Assembly: GCA_958349535.1 (NCBI GenBank)
Contig: CATWDJ010000002.1
Span: 136,941 to 200,940, forward strand
Length of the DNA stretch: 64,000 nucleotides
Reading direction: 5' to 3'
From: Maccoyibacter sp900556645
GTDB lineage: Bacteria; Bacillota; Clostridia; Lachnospirales; Lachnospiraceae
Numbering within the stretch: the stretch's first letter is position 1; every line of letters begins with the position of its first letter. Below are positions 42,206-49,774 of the stretch, piece after piece. The notes beneath the pieces were generated by a model, which had not been told where the DNA came from, did not search any database, and saw only the letters and a list, made by a program, of their open reading frames with translations. Both the position numbers and the translations under genes were made by a program.

Positions 42206-42763
42206 ATGGTAAAAGAAATGAACGGTACAGAAAGAAGGAAACAATTACTGGTAAGGATGCGGGAATCCAAAGCTCCGCTGTCCGGCAGCACACTGGGCAA
42301 AGAAACCGGTGTCAGCCGTCAGGTCATTGTGCAGGATATTGCATTGCTTCGAACCGCAGGACATACCATTGTCTCTACCCCCAGCGGTTACTATCTGGAG
42401 GGGACAGAGCAGGCGGAGCGGATATTTAAGGTGTATCATACCAATGATCAGGTGGAAGAGGAATTGCAGACCATTATAGATTTAGGCGGAACCGTAGTGG
42501 ATGTCATGGTCAATCACCGTGCCTACGGAAAAATTACGGCAGCCTTGGGGATTCGCAATCGCCGAGATATCAAGGAATTTTTGGAAGATATCAAAAACGG
42601 AAAATCCACGCCACTTCTCAATGTAACCTCCGGTTATCATTTTCACCGGATAAGTGCTGACAAGGAAGAAACCTTGGATGAAATCGAGCAGGCACTTCGG
42701 GAGAAGGGATTTCTAGCAGATTTGATGCCTTATGAAGCGGTAGAGCAGGAAGAATCCTGTTAG
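42206..42763 (+). CDS. niaR: Niacin-responsive repressor NiaR (HTH_11 + 3H domain)
   Basis: 185 residues. An N-terminal winged helix (about 10-65: APLSGSTLGKETGVSRQVIVQDI) is followed by a 3H domain (about 75-175) with the defining histidines in KVYHTND, VNHRAYG and GYHFHRI, which bind metal and nicotinic acid. NiaR represses NAD synthesis and niacin uptake genes when niacin is plentiful. Its place at the end of nadABC and the palindrome at the nadA promoter support local control. Confidence 0.93.
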   Translation: MVKEMNGTERRKQLLVRMRESKAPLSGSTLGKETGVSRQVIVQDIALLRTAGHTIVSTPSGYYLEGTEQAERIFKVYHTNDQVEEELQTIIDLGGTVVDVMVNHRAYGKITAALGIRNRRDIKEFLEDIKNGKSTPLLNVTSGYHFHRISADKEETLDEIEQALREKGFLADLMPYEAVEQEESC

Positions 42764-42780
42764 GAATAGCAGAGAGAAAA

Positions 42781-42808
42781 GGAACGGCAGAAAATGCCGT
42801 TCTTTTTT
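42781..42808 (+). terminator. Terminator after niaR
   Basis: GGAACGGCA (42781-42789) pairs with TGCCGTTCT (42795-42803) around loop GAAAA, then a T tract. Confidence 0.9.
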
Positions 42809-42850
42809 ATGCCTTTTGTGAAAAAAGAAAGGTATCGTCTTTGGAAAAGC

Positions 42851-42879
42851 TTGACAAGCTAGTAAATACTAGCTAAAAT
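42851..42879 (+). promoter_or_regulatory. Promoter of the radical SAM/TetR operon
   Basis: TTGACA (42851-42856), 17 bases, TAAAAT (42874-42879). The spacer is filled by the first palindromic operator, so a bound repressor would block RNA polymerase. Confidence 0.85.
42857..42874. promoter_or_regulatory. TetR-type operator 1
   Basis: A perfect 18-base palindrome, AGCTAGTA-AA-TACTAGCT, located exactly between the -35 and -10 hexamers. Confidence 0.8.
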
Positions 42880-42891
42880 ACAAAAAGAAGA

Positions 42892-42909
42892 GGCTAGTAG
42901 ACACTAGCC
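42892..42909. promoter_or_regulatory. TetR-type operator 2
   Basis: GGCTAGT-AGAC-ACTAGCC, sharing the GCTAGT half-site with operator 1. The centres are 35 bases apart, and this copy lies over the early transcribed region. Confidence 0.75.
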
Positions 42910-42932
42910 AACCAAAGAAGGAGGGACAGAAT

Positions 42933-44030
42933 ATGGAAGGATTTCAACTGGAAAAATATTTGAGCAACGGAGTGGAGAATATTGTAAAGGGCATTGTAAA
43001 GGCAGCCGTAAAGAATCCCAGAGCCAGTCTGTTTATGATGCAATATGCAAAAGAAAGTAAAAAAGCCAGAAAGAAAAGAATAGAGGCAGAGGAGAGAGGG
43101 GAACATATACCGCCGTTTTTGATAGCAAGTATTACGAATCAATGTAACCTCCATTGTAAGGGCTGTTATGCAAGGGCAAACCACAGTTGTTTTGATTCCG
43201 GGAACCAACAGCATCCGGGAATATTACAGGCAGAGGAGTGGAACCGTATTTTTGAGGAAGCAGCAGAGTTGGGAATAGGATTTATTCTTCTTGCCGGAGG
43301 TGAGCCTTTTTTAAGGAAGGATGTATTAGAGGCAGCGGGAACCCAGAAGAAAATACTGTTTCCGGTGTTTACCAACGGGACAATGCGGAATGAAGATTAT
43401 TTGAAACTGTTTTCTGAAAACAGAAATCTGCTGCCTGTTCTGAGTATCGAGGGAAATCAAAAAACCACTGATGACAGAAGAGGTACCGGTGTGTATGAAC
43501 AGTTACAGGAGACCATGAACCGTTTACAGGAGCGGGGGATTATGTTCGGGGCCTCGGTAACAGTACAAAAAGATAACATGGAAGAGGTATTGTCCAAAGA
43601 GTTTACCGGCAGATTGCAGCAGTACGGGTGTAAAGCGGTGGTCTATGTGGAATATGTACCCATGGATGACAGCACAAAGCATCTGGCATTTGATGAGGAA
43701 AGCCGTAATAGAATGACAGAGGCTTTGAACGAAAAGAGATTACAGGAAGAAGAGATGTTGTTTATTTCTTTCCCGGGAGATGAGAAGACCTCCGGCGGCT
43801 GTCTGGCAGCAGGAAGAGGGTTCTTTCACATCAATGCCTTCGGAGGTGCGGAGCCCTGTCCTTTTTCTCCGTATTCGGACACCAGCCTAAGAGAGGTATC
43901 CTTAAAAGAAGCTTTACAGTCTCCGCTGTTTTTGAAATTACAGAAAAACGGAAATCTTTTAGAGGAGCATATAGGCGGCTGTGTTTTATTTGAACAAAAA
44001 GAAGAAGTAGAGAGACTTTTGAGAGGATAG
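42933..44030 (+). CDS. Radical SAM protein with SPASM-like C-terminus
   Basis: 365 residues. A helical, basic N-terminus (1-60) precedes the radical SAM core: Cys71, Cys75 and Cys78 in CNLHCKGC, then LLAGGEPFLRKDV and LSIEGNQKTTD. Extra cysteines near the end (SGGCLAAG, EPCPFSP, GGCVLF) could hold an auxiliary iron-sulfur cluster as in SPASM/Twitch enzymes. GAAGGAGGG precedes the ATG. No precursor peptide gene was found nearby. It is controlled together with the TetR gene four bases downstream. Substrate unknown. Confidence 0.88.
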   Translation: MEGFQLEKYLSNGVENIVKGIVKAAVKNPRASLFMMQYAKESKKARKKRIEAEERGEHIPPFLIASITNQCNLHCKGCYARANHSCFDSGNQQHPGILQAEEWNRIFEEAAELGIGFILLAGGEPFLRKDVLEAAGTQKKILFPVFTNGTMRNEDYLKLFSENRNLLPVLSIEGNQKTTDDRRGTGVYEQLQETMNRLQERGIMFGASVTVQKDNMEEVLSKEFTGRLQQYGCKAVVYVEYVPMDDSTKHLAFDEESRNRMTEALNEKRLQEEEMLFISFPGDEKTSGGCLAAGRGFFHINAFGGAEPCPFSPYSDTSLREVSLKEALQSPLFLKLQKNGNLLEEHIGGCVLFEQKEEVERLLRG

Positions 44031-44034
44031 AGAG

Positions 44035-44652
44035 ATGACCACAAAGGAACGGATTATTGAAGAGGCCCTGACCCTTTTTTCCATCAAGGGGTATAAGGGA
44101 ACCAGTGTCAAGAACATAGCGGATGCGGTGGGAATTAAAGATAGCTCCTTATACAAGCACTTTCACAGTAAGAGAGAAATTTTTGATACCATTGTTTTGG
44201 AGATGCGAAAGCGAATGGAACATCTCTCGGAAAGGGTAGGATTGCCGGAGGAGAGTGATTTTTCCAAGGCGGCAGAGGCATATGGGGATTTGACTTTGAA
44301 AGGATTGCAGGAACTTTCCAAAAACATTTTCTCCTTTTATCTCACAGATGATTTTGTGTCCCGTTTCTGGCGGGTGGCAAATATGGAACAGTATCAAAAT
44401 CCGGAGCTGTATCAGATATTCCGCCAAATCTTTATGGAAGAAAGTATAGAGTATCAGACGGAGTTGTTTCGGATGATGATAGAAAAGCAGATATTTATAG
44501 AGGGGAATCCGAGAGTCATGGCAATGAACTTCTATGCACCAATCTTTTTCCTGTTGAGCAAATACAGCGGCGGAGAGGAATTGGAGGAAGAGGCACAGCA
44601 GCAGTTACAGGAGCAGATTGCGGAGTTTTATCGTGTTTATCGGAAAGTGTAA
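44035..44652 (+). CDS. TetR/AcrR family regulator
   Basis: 205 residues. The N-terminal HTH (about 5-50: IIEEALTLFSIKGYKGTSVKNIADAVG, abbreviated, then SSLYKHFHSKREIF) is canonical; the ligand domain is helical and acidic at the end. It follows the radical SAM gene and most likely binds the two GCTAGT palindromes upstream of that gene, giving an autoregulated pair. The inducer is unknown. Confidence 0.93.
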   Translation: MTTKERIIEEALTLFSIKGYKGTSVKNIADAVGIKDSSLYKHFHSKREIFDTIVLEMRKRMEHLSERVGLPEESDFSKAAEAYGDLTLKGLQELSKNIFSFYLTDDFVSRFWRVANMEQYQNPELYQIFRQIFMEESIEYQTELFRMMIEKQIFIEGNPRVMAMNFYAPIFFLLSKYSGGEELEEEAQQQLQEQIAEFYRVYRKV

Positions 44653-44703
44653 CAAAGATTAACGACAATAAGTAAATTAAAACAAAAATATTGTAAAATA
44701 TAA

Positions 44704-44732
44704 TTGACAAAAAGTAATCCGAGTGATATTCT
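44704..44732 (+). promoter_or_regulatory. Promoter for the membrane protein/XRE pair
   Basis: TTGACA (44704-44709), 17 bases, TATTCT (44727-44732), 41 bases before the ATG at 44774. Confidence 0.7.
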
Positions 44733-44773
44733 ATACTCAGAAAACCTAAGACAACAGAAAAGGAGATGAACGT

Positions 44774-45316
44774 ATGAGTATAGCATATGTATGTGGATTT
44801 GTAGTTGGAATTTTATGTGTGGCAGCAGTATTTGCCCTGATTGGATTTCTGTGGAAGAAAAAACATGGAGCTGCCTACGGCACTTATGATGAGCGTCAGA
44901 TACTTGCCAGAGGAAATGCTTATAAAAAAGGATTCTTTTGCTTGATTATCTATGAAATGGTGATAGGCTGCATTGAGCTGGCAACGGGATGGAAATTGTT
45001 TGCAGACCAGATGACCGCTTCTTTTATCGGAATTATTTTGGCGGTAACGGTATTCGCCCTGCAGTGTATCATGAAGGATGCCTATTGTTCCCTCAGCGAA
45101 AAAGCCGGAAGTGTTGCACTTTTAATGTTTGGATTGGGAGTATGGAATCTGGTCATTGCTATTATAAACTACAGCAATGGGAGAGCCTTTATTACAGATG
45201 GAAGATTGAATTTTCATTCCTTGAATATTCTGGTATTTGTTATGACAGTAATCGTCGGGATTGCTAATTTAGTTAAGTTGCATCAGAATAAACAAGAGGC
45301 AGGGGAAGAAATATGA
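44774..45316 (+). CDS. Membrane protein paired with XRE regulator
   Basis: 180 residues with about five hydrophobic helices (5-27, 54-72, 80-98, 112-130, 146-166). The juxtamembrane YGTYDERQILARGNAYK is a motif I associate with small membrane proteins encoded next to XRE-type HTH genes (DUF2178-like). AAAGGAGATG precedes the ATG. It overlaps the next gene by ATGA. A sensor or modulator role for the HTH partner is inferred. Confidence 0.75.
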   Translation: MSIAYVCGFVVGILCVAAVFALIGFLWKKKHGAAYGTYDERQILARGNAYKKGFFCLIIYEMVIGCIELATGWKLFADQMTASFIGIILAVTVFALQCIMKDAYCSLSEKAGSVALLMFGLGVWNLVIAIINYSNGRAFITDGRLNFHSLNILVFVMTVIVGIANLVKLHQNKQEAGEEI

Positions 45317-45510
45317 AGAATTTGAAGCTAAAGTCGGCAAGGGCGGCAAAGGATTTTTCTCAGCAGCAGTTGGCGGAAATTGTAGGGGTCTCCAGACAGA
45401 CCATCAATGCCATTGAAAAGGGCGACTACAATCCCACCATTAAGCTGTGCATAGCAATCTGTAAAGCATTAGACAAAACATTGGATGAATTGTTTTGGGA
45501 ATCGTATTAA
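45313..45510 (+). CDS. Small XRE/Cro-CI family regulator
   Basis: 65 residues that are little more than an HTH_3 domain: LKSARAAKDFSQQQLAEIVG and SRQTINAIEKGDYNPT with the C-terminal LDKTLDELFW. Such YozG/YgzD-like mini-repressors are usually paired with a membrane protein. It is coupled to the gene upstream. Its stop codon interlocks with the stop of the converging ABC permease gene (TTAA). Confidence 0.93.
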   Translation: MKNLKLKSARAAKDFSQQQLAEIVGVSRQTINAIEKGDYNPTIKLCIAICKALDKTLDELFWESY

Positions 45511-46295
45511 GCGGCAAGGTCTTTTTTGGTGTATTTTCCAAAGCCCAGTATCACAAATACAATAGATACAACTACACCCAGTCCCACCAGCGGAAGCTCC
45601 AAGGAAGCGTTGGATATAATGTCTGTGGCTTCTCCGTAGGCAAATGGTGTAATGTATTTCAAAAATTCAGCCTGTTCACTGAGGTTGCAGATGATATTGG
45701 CAAAATAGAGGATGGCAGCTAAGCCAAGTCCGATGCCGATACCATTCTGCCGGAGAAAGGCGGAGATGCCAAAGCAGATGCAGGCAATCTCAAATTGCAG
45801 AATCAGATAGGCAAGGTGCAGCAGGAAAAATTCTTTTACAGCAATATCTTCATGGATTATCTGAAAAGATAAGATACTGATTCCTACGATAATCACATTC
45901 ATAGCCAAAATCTGCAGGAAAACGGAGCCTAATTTTTCTGCAAGAACGCGGCTGCGGCTGATGGGATGAGAGAATAAGAATTCTGCGGTATGTTCTTTCT
46001 CTTCCTTGGATAAAATGCTGATTCCCAAATAAGCGGCAAAAAAACCGCCGCCAATGCCCAGCATATTCCCACATTCTACGCCATAAAAGCCCATGATTTC
46101 CCCAAAGTTTACCTGATCCATTCCAAAGGCGGCACTGAAGCTGCCCATATTTGAAAACATATCTGTAACAGAGTCCATTTCCTTACTCATTTCAGGAAAC
46201 ATTAGGACACAAATTACCAGCATAAAAGCAATAACGGCTGTCCAGATAAGAAATGCTTTCCAATTTTGACGAAGTTCTTTTTTTAAAATAATCAT
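45507..46295 (-). CDS. ABC-2 type permease
   Basis: 262 residues with six predicted membrane helices in the ABC-2 layout (an N-terminal helix, then a large loop around 40-70, then five more). LSKEEKEHTAEFLFSHPISRSRV is the cytoplasmic coupling region typical of ABC-2 permeases. It overlaps the ATPase gene by ATGA. Together with the upstream ATPase and TetR gene it forms an efflux-type operon. Substrate unknown. Confidence 0.88.
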   Translation of the reverse strand: MIILKKELRQNWKAFLIWTAVIAFMLVICVLMFPEMSKEMDSVTDMFSNMGSFSAAFGMDQVNFGEIMGFYGVECGNMLGIGGGFFAAYLGISILSKEEKEHTAEFLFSHPISRSRVLAEKLGSVFLQILAMNVIIVGISILSFQIIHEDIAVKEFFLLHLAYLILQFEIACICFGISAFLRQNGIGIGLGLAAILYFANIICNLSEQAEFLKYITPFAYGEATDIISNASLELPLVGLGVVVSIVFVILGFGKYTKKDLAA

Positions 46296-47167
46296 GACCG
46301 TTCCTCCTTATAGTAATGAAGAAAAACTTCCTCCAAATCCGGTTCCGTGATAAGGACATCCTGTAAAGGCAGAGGTGAAAGCTGTTCCAACAGAGGTTCG
46401 ATATCCCCGGAGTATAAAAAGTTTATAGTATCTCCATCCTTTTGAACGGATGTTCCCTGAATGGTATCCGGCAACGTTGTAATTCCGTGGAGAGATACCT
46501 TGCGGGTTCGGGTATTAGTGAGATTGCTGACACTGTCGCAGGCAATCAGTTTTCCTTCTTTGATAATAGCTGCATGACGGCAATTCTTTTGAATCTCTGA
46601 CAGCACATGGGAAGAGAGGAATATGGTGGCACCCGCCTCGTTCCGTTCCTGTAAAAGCCGGAAAAATTCTTTTTGCATTAAGGGGTCCAGACCACTGGTA
46701 GGCTCGTCAAGAATATAGAGCTTCGGACGGTGCTGCAAGGCACAGACGATGGCTACCTTTTTGCGGTTTCCAAGGGAAAGTTCTTCAATTTTTTTGTGAA
46801 CATCCAAATCCAGACGGTGGCAGAGCTCTTTTGACTCCTGACGGCAGTCCTTTTTGTGGAGCTTTGCAGAAAGGGTAAGGATGTCCTGCACCTGCATACC
46901 GTGATAGAACATAGCTTCGGAAGGCATGTAGCCGATATCTGAGAGAATGGAATCTCTGTGGGATTGGATATCCTGTTGAAAAATGGTGGCACTTCCGTCG
47001 GTGGGACGGATAAAGCCCAGCAGGGTTCTTATGGTGGTGCTTTTTCCGGCACCGTTAGGTCCGATAAAGCCGAAGAAATCCCCTTCCTCCACGGAGAGAT
47101 TCAAGTTTGTAATGCCTCTGGCTTTGCCGTAGGTTTTGGTCAAGTTTTTTGCTTCAATAATAGACAT
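46292..47167 (-). CDS. ABC transporter ATP-binding protein
   Basis: 291 residues. Walker A GPNGAGKST (about 37-45), the signature LSLGNRKKVAI, Walker B LYILDEPTSGLDP and the switch SSHVLS are all present. The C-terminal ~75 residues form the extra domain seen in bacitracin/antibiotic-type (BcrA/CcmA-like) ATPases. It works with the permease encoded downstream. It starts 13 bases after the TetR gene. Confidence 0.95.
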   Translation of the reverse strand: MSIIEAKNLTKTYGKARGITNLNLSVEEGDFFGFIGPNGAGKSTTIRTLLGFIRPTDGSATIFQQDIQSHRDSILSDIGYMPSEAMFYHGMQVQDILTLSAKLHKKDCRQESKELCHRLDLDVHKKIEELSLGNRKKVAIVCALQHRPKLYILDEPTSGLDPLMQKEFFRLLQERNEAGATIFLSSHVLSEIQKNCRHAAIIKEGKLIACDSVSNLTNTRTRKVSLHGITTLPDTIQGTSVQKDGDTINFLYSGDIEPLLEQLSPLPLQDVLITEPDLEEVFLHYYKEERS

Positions 47168-47180
47168 AGCATACCTCCTG

Positions 47181-47798
47181 TCAAATATATTCCGGCTTGT
47201 AAAAATGTTGTCTTAGGACTTCTAAATACGCTAAATATTCATCATTCAAAACTTCCAGATGGGAGAGCTGTTCCGGTGTACGGCTTCTCATATAACCGTC
47301 GGACATCCACAGAATGATGTCCAATACCTGTTTTGGAGAAACGCCCTCCTGAAATTTTTGGGTGTCAGCCCGTTGTAAAAATCGTTTGGAACTTTCCTCA
47401 ATGATGGAAGAAAAATTAAGAGCTGCATTATTTTTTACCGATTCGGAATCTTCCAGATAGGCTTTTGTGAGAAAAACCATCAGATGAGGATGAACGGAAA
47501 GTACCTTCATTTTGCACATCTGGGCATCCACCAATATCTGAAAAAAGTCGTTCTCTTGATAATCGTGAAAAGCAGACATTTCTTTTATGAGAAAATCCGA
47601 TGAATACTGTAATAAAAATAGGTACAGGGTCTTCTTGTCGGAAAAATAATGGAACAGCAGTCCCTTTGAGATACCGGCAAGCCGTACAATCTCATCGGTG
47701 GATGCTTTTTTATAATCGTATTTGGAAAAAACAGTGAGAGCACTGTTGATAATCCGCTGTTGTTTTTCCTCCGGTAAATCAAAAAATTTCTGATTCAT
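47181..47798 (-). CDS. TetR family regulator of the ABC operon
   Basis: 205 residues. The HTH region (EEKQQRIINSALTVFSKYDY, then TDEIVRLAGISKGLLFHYFS) is canonical. The helical C-terminal domain has no recognised ligand motif. It is the first gene of the minus-strand operon TetR-ATPase-permease and has GAAGGAGG upstream. Two palindromes at 47837-47879 overlap its promoter. Confidence 0.93.
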   Translation of the reverse strand: MNQKFFDLPEEKQQRIINSALTVFSKYDYKKASTDEIVRLAGISKGLLFHYFSDKKTLYLFLLQYSSDFLIKEMSAFHDYQENDFFQILVDAQMCKMKVLSVHPHLMVFLTKAYLEDSESVKNNAALNFSSIIEESSKRFLQRADTQKFQEGVSPKQVLDIILWMSDGYMRSRTPEQLSHLEVLNDEYLAYLEVLRQHFYKPEYI

Positions 47799-47824
47799 GG
47801 AAAGTTGCCTCCTTCTTTGATTTC

Positions 47825-47854
47825 ATTATAAATGATATTGACTGAATTAGTCAA
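47825..47854 (-). promoter_or_regulatory. Promoter of TetR-ABC operon
   Basis: On the minus strand TTGACT (47854-47849), 18 bases, TATAAT (47830-47825). The -35 is part of operator 1. Confidence 0.75.
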
Positions 47855-47855
47855 T
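47837..47855. promoter_or_regulatory. TetR-type operator 1 (ABC operon)
   Basis: ATTGACT-GAATT-AGTCAAT, a 7-bp inverted repeat covering the -35 of the TetR promoter. Confidence 0.75.
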
Positions 47856-47860
47856 ACAAA

Positions 47861-47879
47861 ATTGACCGATTTGGTCAAT
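47861..47879. promoter_or_regulatory. TetR-type operator 2 (ABC operon)
   Basis: ATTGACC-GATTT-GGTCAAT, a 7-bp inverted repeat sharing the ATTGAC half-site; its centre is 24 bases from operator 1. It lies just upstream of the tgt promoter. Confidence 0.75.
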
Positions 47880-47898
47880 GTGAGATTGGAAAAGTTAT

Positions 47899-47927
47899 TT
47901 TACAATTTCCCAGATAGCAGTTATAAT
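47899..47927 (+). promoter_or_regulatory. tgt promoter
   Basis: TTTACA (47899-47904), 17 bases, TATAAT (47922-47927), 30 bases before tgt. Confidence 0.8.
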
Positions 47928-47957
47928 AGTAGCCGGAAAGAAATAAGGAGAATAGGA

Positions 47958-49115
47958 ATGTATCAATTAATCAAAAAAGACGGAAACGCAAAAAGAGGAA
48001 CCTTTCATACCGTGCACGGAGACATCCAGACGCCGGTATTTATGAATGTGGGAACGGTGGCTGCCATTAAAGGTGCCGTGTCCACGGAAGATTTAGAGCA
48101 GATAAAAACTCAGGTGGAGCTGTCAAATACTTATCATCTTCATGTAAGACCGGGGGATAAGCTAATCAAAGAAATGGGCGGTCTTCACAAATTTATGGTA
48201 TGGGACAAGCCGATACTTACGGATTCCGGTGGGTTTCAGGTATTTTCTTTGGCAACCCTCCGCAAAATTAAAGAAGAAGGAGTCTATTTCCATTCCCATG
48301 TAGACGGTAGGAAAATTTTTATGGGACCGGAGGAGAGTATGCAGATTCAGTCCAATCTTGCCTCTACCATAGCCATGGCATTTGACGAGTGTCCCAGCAG
48401 CGTGGCGGAACGCAGCTATGTAGAAGCCTCCGTTGCCAGAACTACCCGTTGGCTGGAACGCTGTAAAATAGAAATGAAACGGTTAAATTCTCTGGAGGAT
48501 ACCATCAATAAAAACCAGATGCTCTTTGGAATCAATCAGGGAGCTATCTTTGAGGATATCCGCATCGACCATGCCAAACGGATTGCAGAGATGGATTTGG
48601 ACGGCTACGCCATCGGAGGTCTGGCGGTGGGAGAGAGCCATGAGGAAATGTATCGTATCATTGAGGCGGTGGTACCTCATCTTCCGACAGAAAAACCAAC
48701 CTATCTGATGGGGGTGGGAACGCCTGCCAATATTTTAGAGGCGGTAGAACGGGGCGTGGACTTTTTCGACTGTGTGTATCCAACCAGAAACGGACGTCAC
48801 GGACATCTCTATACCAATCAGGGAAAAATCAATCTGTTTAACCAGAAATATGAAAAAGACCCAAGACCTATCGAGGAAGGCTGTCAGTGTCCGACGTGTA
48901 GACGGTATTCCAGAGCCTATATCAGACATTTGTTGAAGGCAAAGGAAATGCTGGGAATGCGGCTGTGTGTCCTTCACAACCTCTATTTTTACAATACGAT
49001 GATGGAAGAAATCCGGGAAGCCATCGAAGCAGGAAATTACAAATCCTACAAAGAGGAAAAGCTGTACGGCATGAGTCAGATGACTTCGGGAATCAGCAAA
49101 GGAGACACAAAATAA
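47958..49115 (+). CDS. tgt: tRNA-guanine transglycosylase
   Basis: 385 residues from ATG 47958 with AAGGAG nearby. The longer opening to 47832 runs through the promoter and is not coding. TDSGGFQVFSL carries the catalytic/substrate Asp region, GGLAVGE the recognition loop, and CQCPTCRRYSRAYIRHL the zinc site (CxCxxC plus His). It inserts the queuine precursor preQ1 into tRNAs with GUN anticodons. It is followed by yajC, a common arrangement. No queC/D/E/F genes are near. Confidence 0.98.
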   Translation: MYQLIKKDGNAKRGTFHTVHGDIQTPVFMNVGTVAAIKGAVSTEDLEQIKTQVELSNTYHLHVRPGDKLIKEMGGLHKFMVWDKPILTDSGGFQVFSLATLRKIKEEGVYFHSHVDGRKIFMGPEESMQIQSNLASTIAMAFDECPSSVAERSYVEASVARTTRWLERCKIEMKRLNSLEDTINKNQMLFGINQGAIFEDIRIDHAKRIAEMDLDGYAIGGLAVGESHEEMYRIIEAVVPHLPTEKPTYLMGVGTPANILEAVERGVDFFDCVYPTRNGRHGHLYTNQGKINLFNQKYEKDPRPIEEGCQCPTCRRYSRAYIRHLLKAKEMLGMRLCVLHNLYFYNTMMEEIREAIEAGNYKSYKEEKLYGMSQMTSGISKGDTK

Positions 49116-49144
49116 ATAATTTTTGTGAAATCTTTAGAAAACGA

Positions 49145-49173
49145 TTGATGAAACCATTTTTTTTCGGTATAAT
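49145..49173 (+). promoter_or_regulatory. yajC promoter
   Basis: TTGATG (49145-49150), 17 bases, TATAAT (49168-49173), 36 bases before yajC. Confidence 0.7.
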
Positions 49174-49209
49174 GGTACAAGTGAATTTTGATATTTAGGA
49201 GGAAAAGAA

Positions 49210-49503
49210 ATGAGCAATGCAGCAGGAACAGTAGGAATGCTTCTTTGGATTATCGTGCTTTTCGCATTTATGTACTTCTTCCTTGCACGTCCGCAGAAAA
49301 AGGAACAGAAAAGAAAAGAAGCTATGTTAGCAGAACTTGCTATTGGAGATACCGTTTTAACTACAAGCGGTTTTTACGGAACAGTAATTGATATATCAGA
49401 TGATATGGTAATTATCGAGTTCGGTAACAACAAGAACTGCCGTATCCCGGCACGAAGAGAAGCAATCTCCGCAGTAGAGAAACCGGAAGATGCAGCAGAA
49501 TAA
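49210..49503 (+). CDS. yajC: Preprotein translocase subunit YajC
   Basis: 97 residues: one membrane helix (about 9-27) with FLARPQKKEQKRK just after it, and a small cytoplasmic beta domain (GDTVLTTSGFYGTVIDISDD). YajC associates with SecDF/SecYEG. AGGAGG precedes the ATG. secD and secF are not in the window. Confidence 0.96.
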   Translation: MSNAAGTVGMLLWIIVLFAFMYFFLARPQKKEQKRKEAMLAELAIGDTVLTTSGFYGTVIDISDDMVIIEFGNNKNCRIPARREAISAVEKPEDAAE

Positions 49504-49520
49504 GACTAACGGACAAGCCG

Positions 49521-49550
49521 AAAAGGATATCCTTTCATGGATATCCTTTT
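49521..49550 (+). terminator. Terminator after yajC
   Basis: AAAAGGATATCC (49521-49532) pairs with GGATATCCTTTT (49539-49550), loop TTTCAT, followed by TATTTT. Confidence 0.9.
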
Positions 49551-49663
49551 TATTTTGAAATAAAACTATCTGCAAGCTCATTTTATTCCTCTATATAATA
49601 ATATCGGGAAATATCATATCTTCTGGTTATATATCCCATGAAAAAGAATAATGACATTTCATG

Positions 49664-49692
49664 TTGAAATCTAATTCCAAATATACTATGAT
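49664..49692 (+). promoter_or_regulatory. Promoter of the leuB-ilvD-ilvB operon
   Basis: TTGAAA (49664-49669), 17 bases, TATGAT (49687-49692). The leader is about 75 bases. Confidence 0.65.
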
Positions 49693-49701
49693 ATTATCTA
49701 A

Positions 49702-49719
49702 TAGGGGTATTTTACCCTA
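49702..49719. promoter_or_regulatory. Inverted repeat at the leuB transcription start
   Basis: TAGGGGTA-TTT-TACCCTA, paired except for one bulged G, directly at the expected start point. It could be a repressor site. I see no T-box sequence in the 49551-49774 stretch. Confidence 0.4.
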
Positions 49720-49774
49720 ATGCAGTAGAAAAGTACTTTTTCCACGGAAAAAGGAAGAGGAAGGAAGTAAGAAA

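Noticed and set aside
42933..44652. Ribosomally made peptide (RiPP) cluster
   Set aside because: No precursor peptide-like short ORF, protease or transporter adjoins the radical SAM gene; the ABC genes further on have their own regulator and opposite strand.
47832..47957. N-terminal extension of tgt
   Set aside because: It runs through the tgt promoter and TetR operators; family length fits the start at 47958.
49551..49774. T-box or CodY control of leuB
   Set aside because: No T-box sequence (AGGGTGGNACCGCG-like) or antiterminator is seen, and the best CodY-like match (AATATCGGGAAATAT, near 49600) has too many mismatches.
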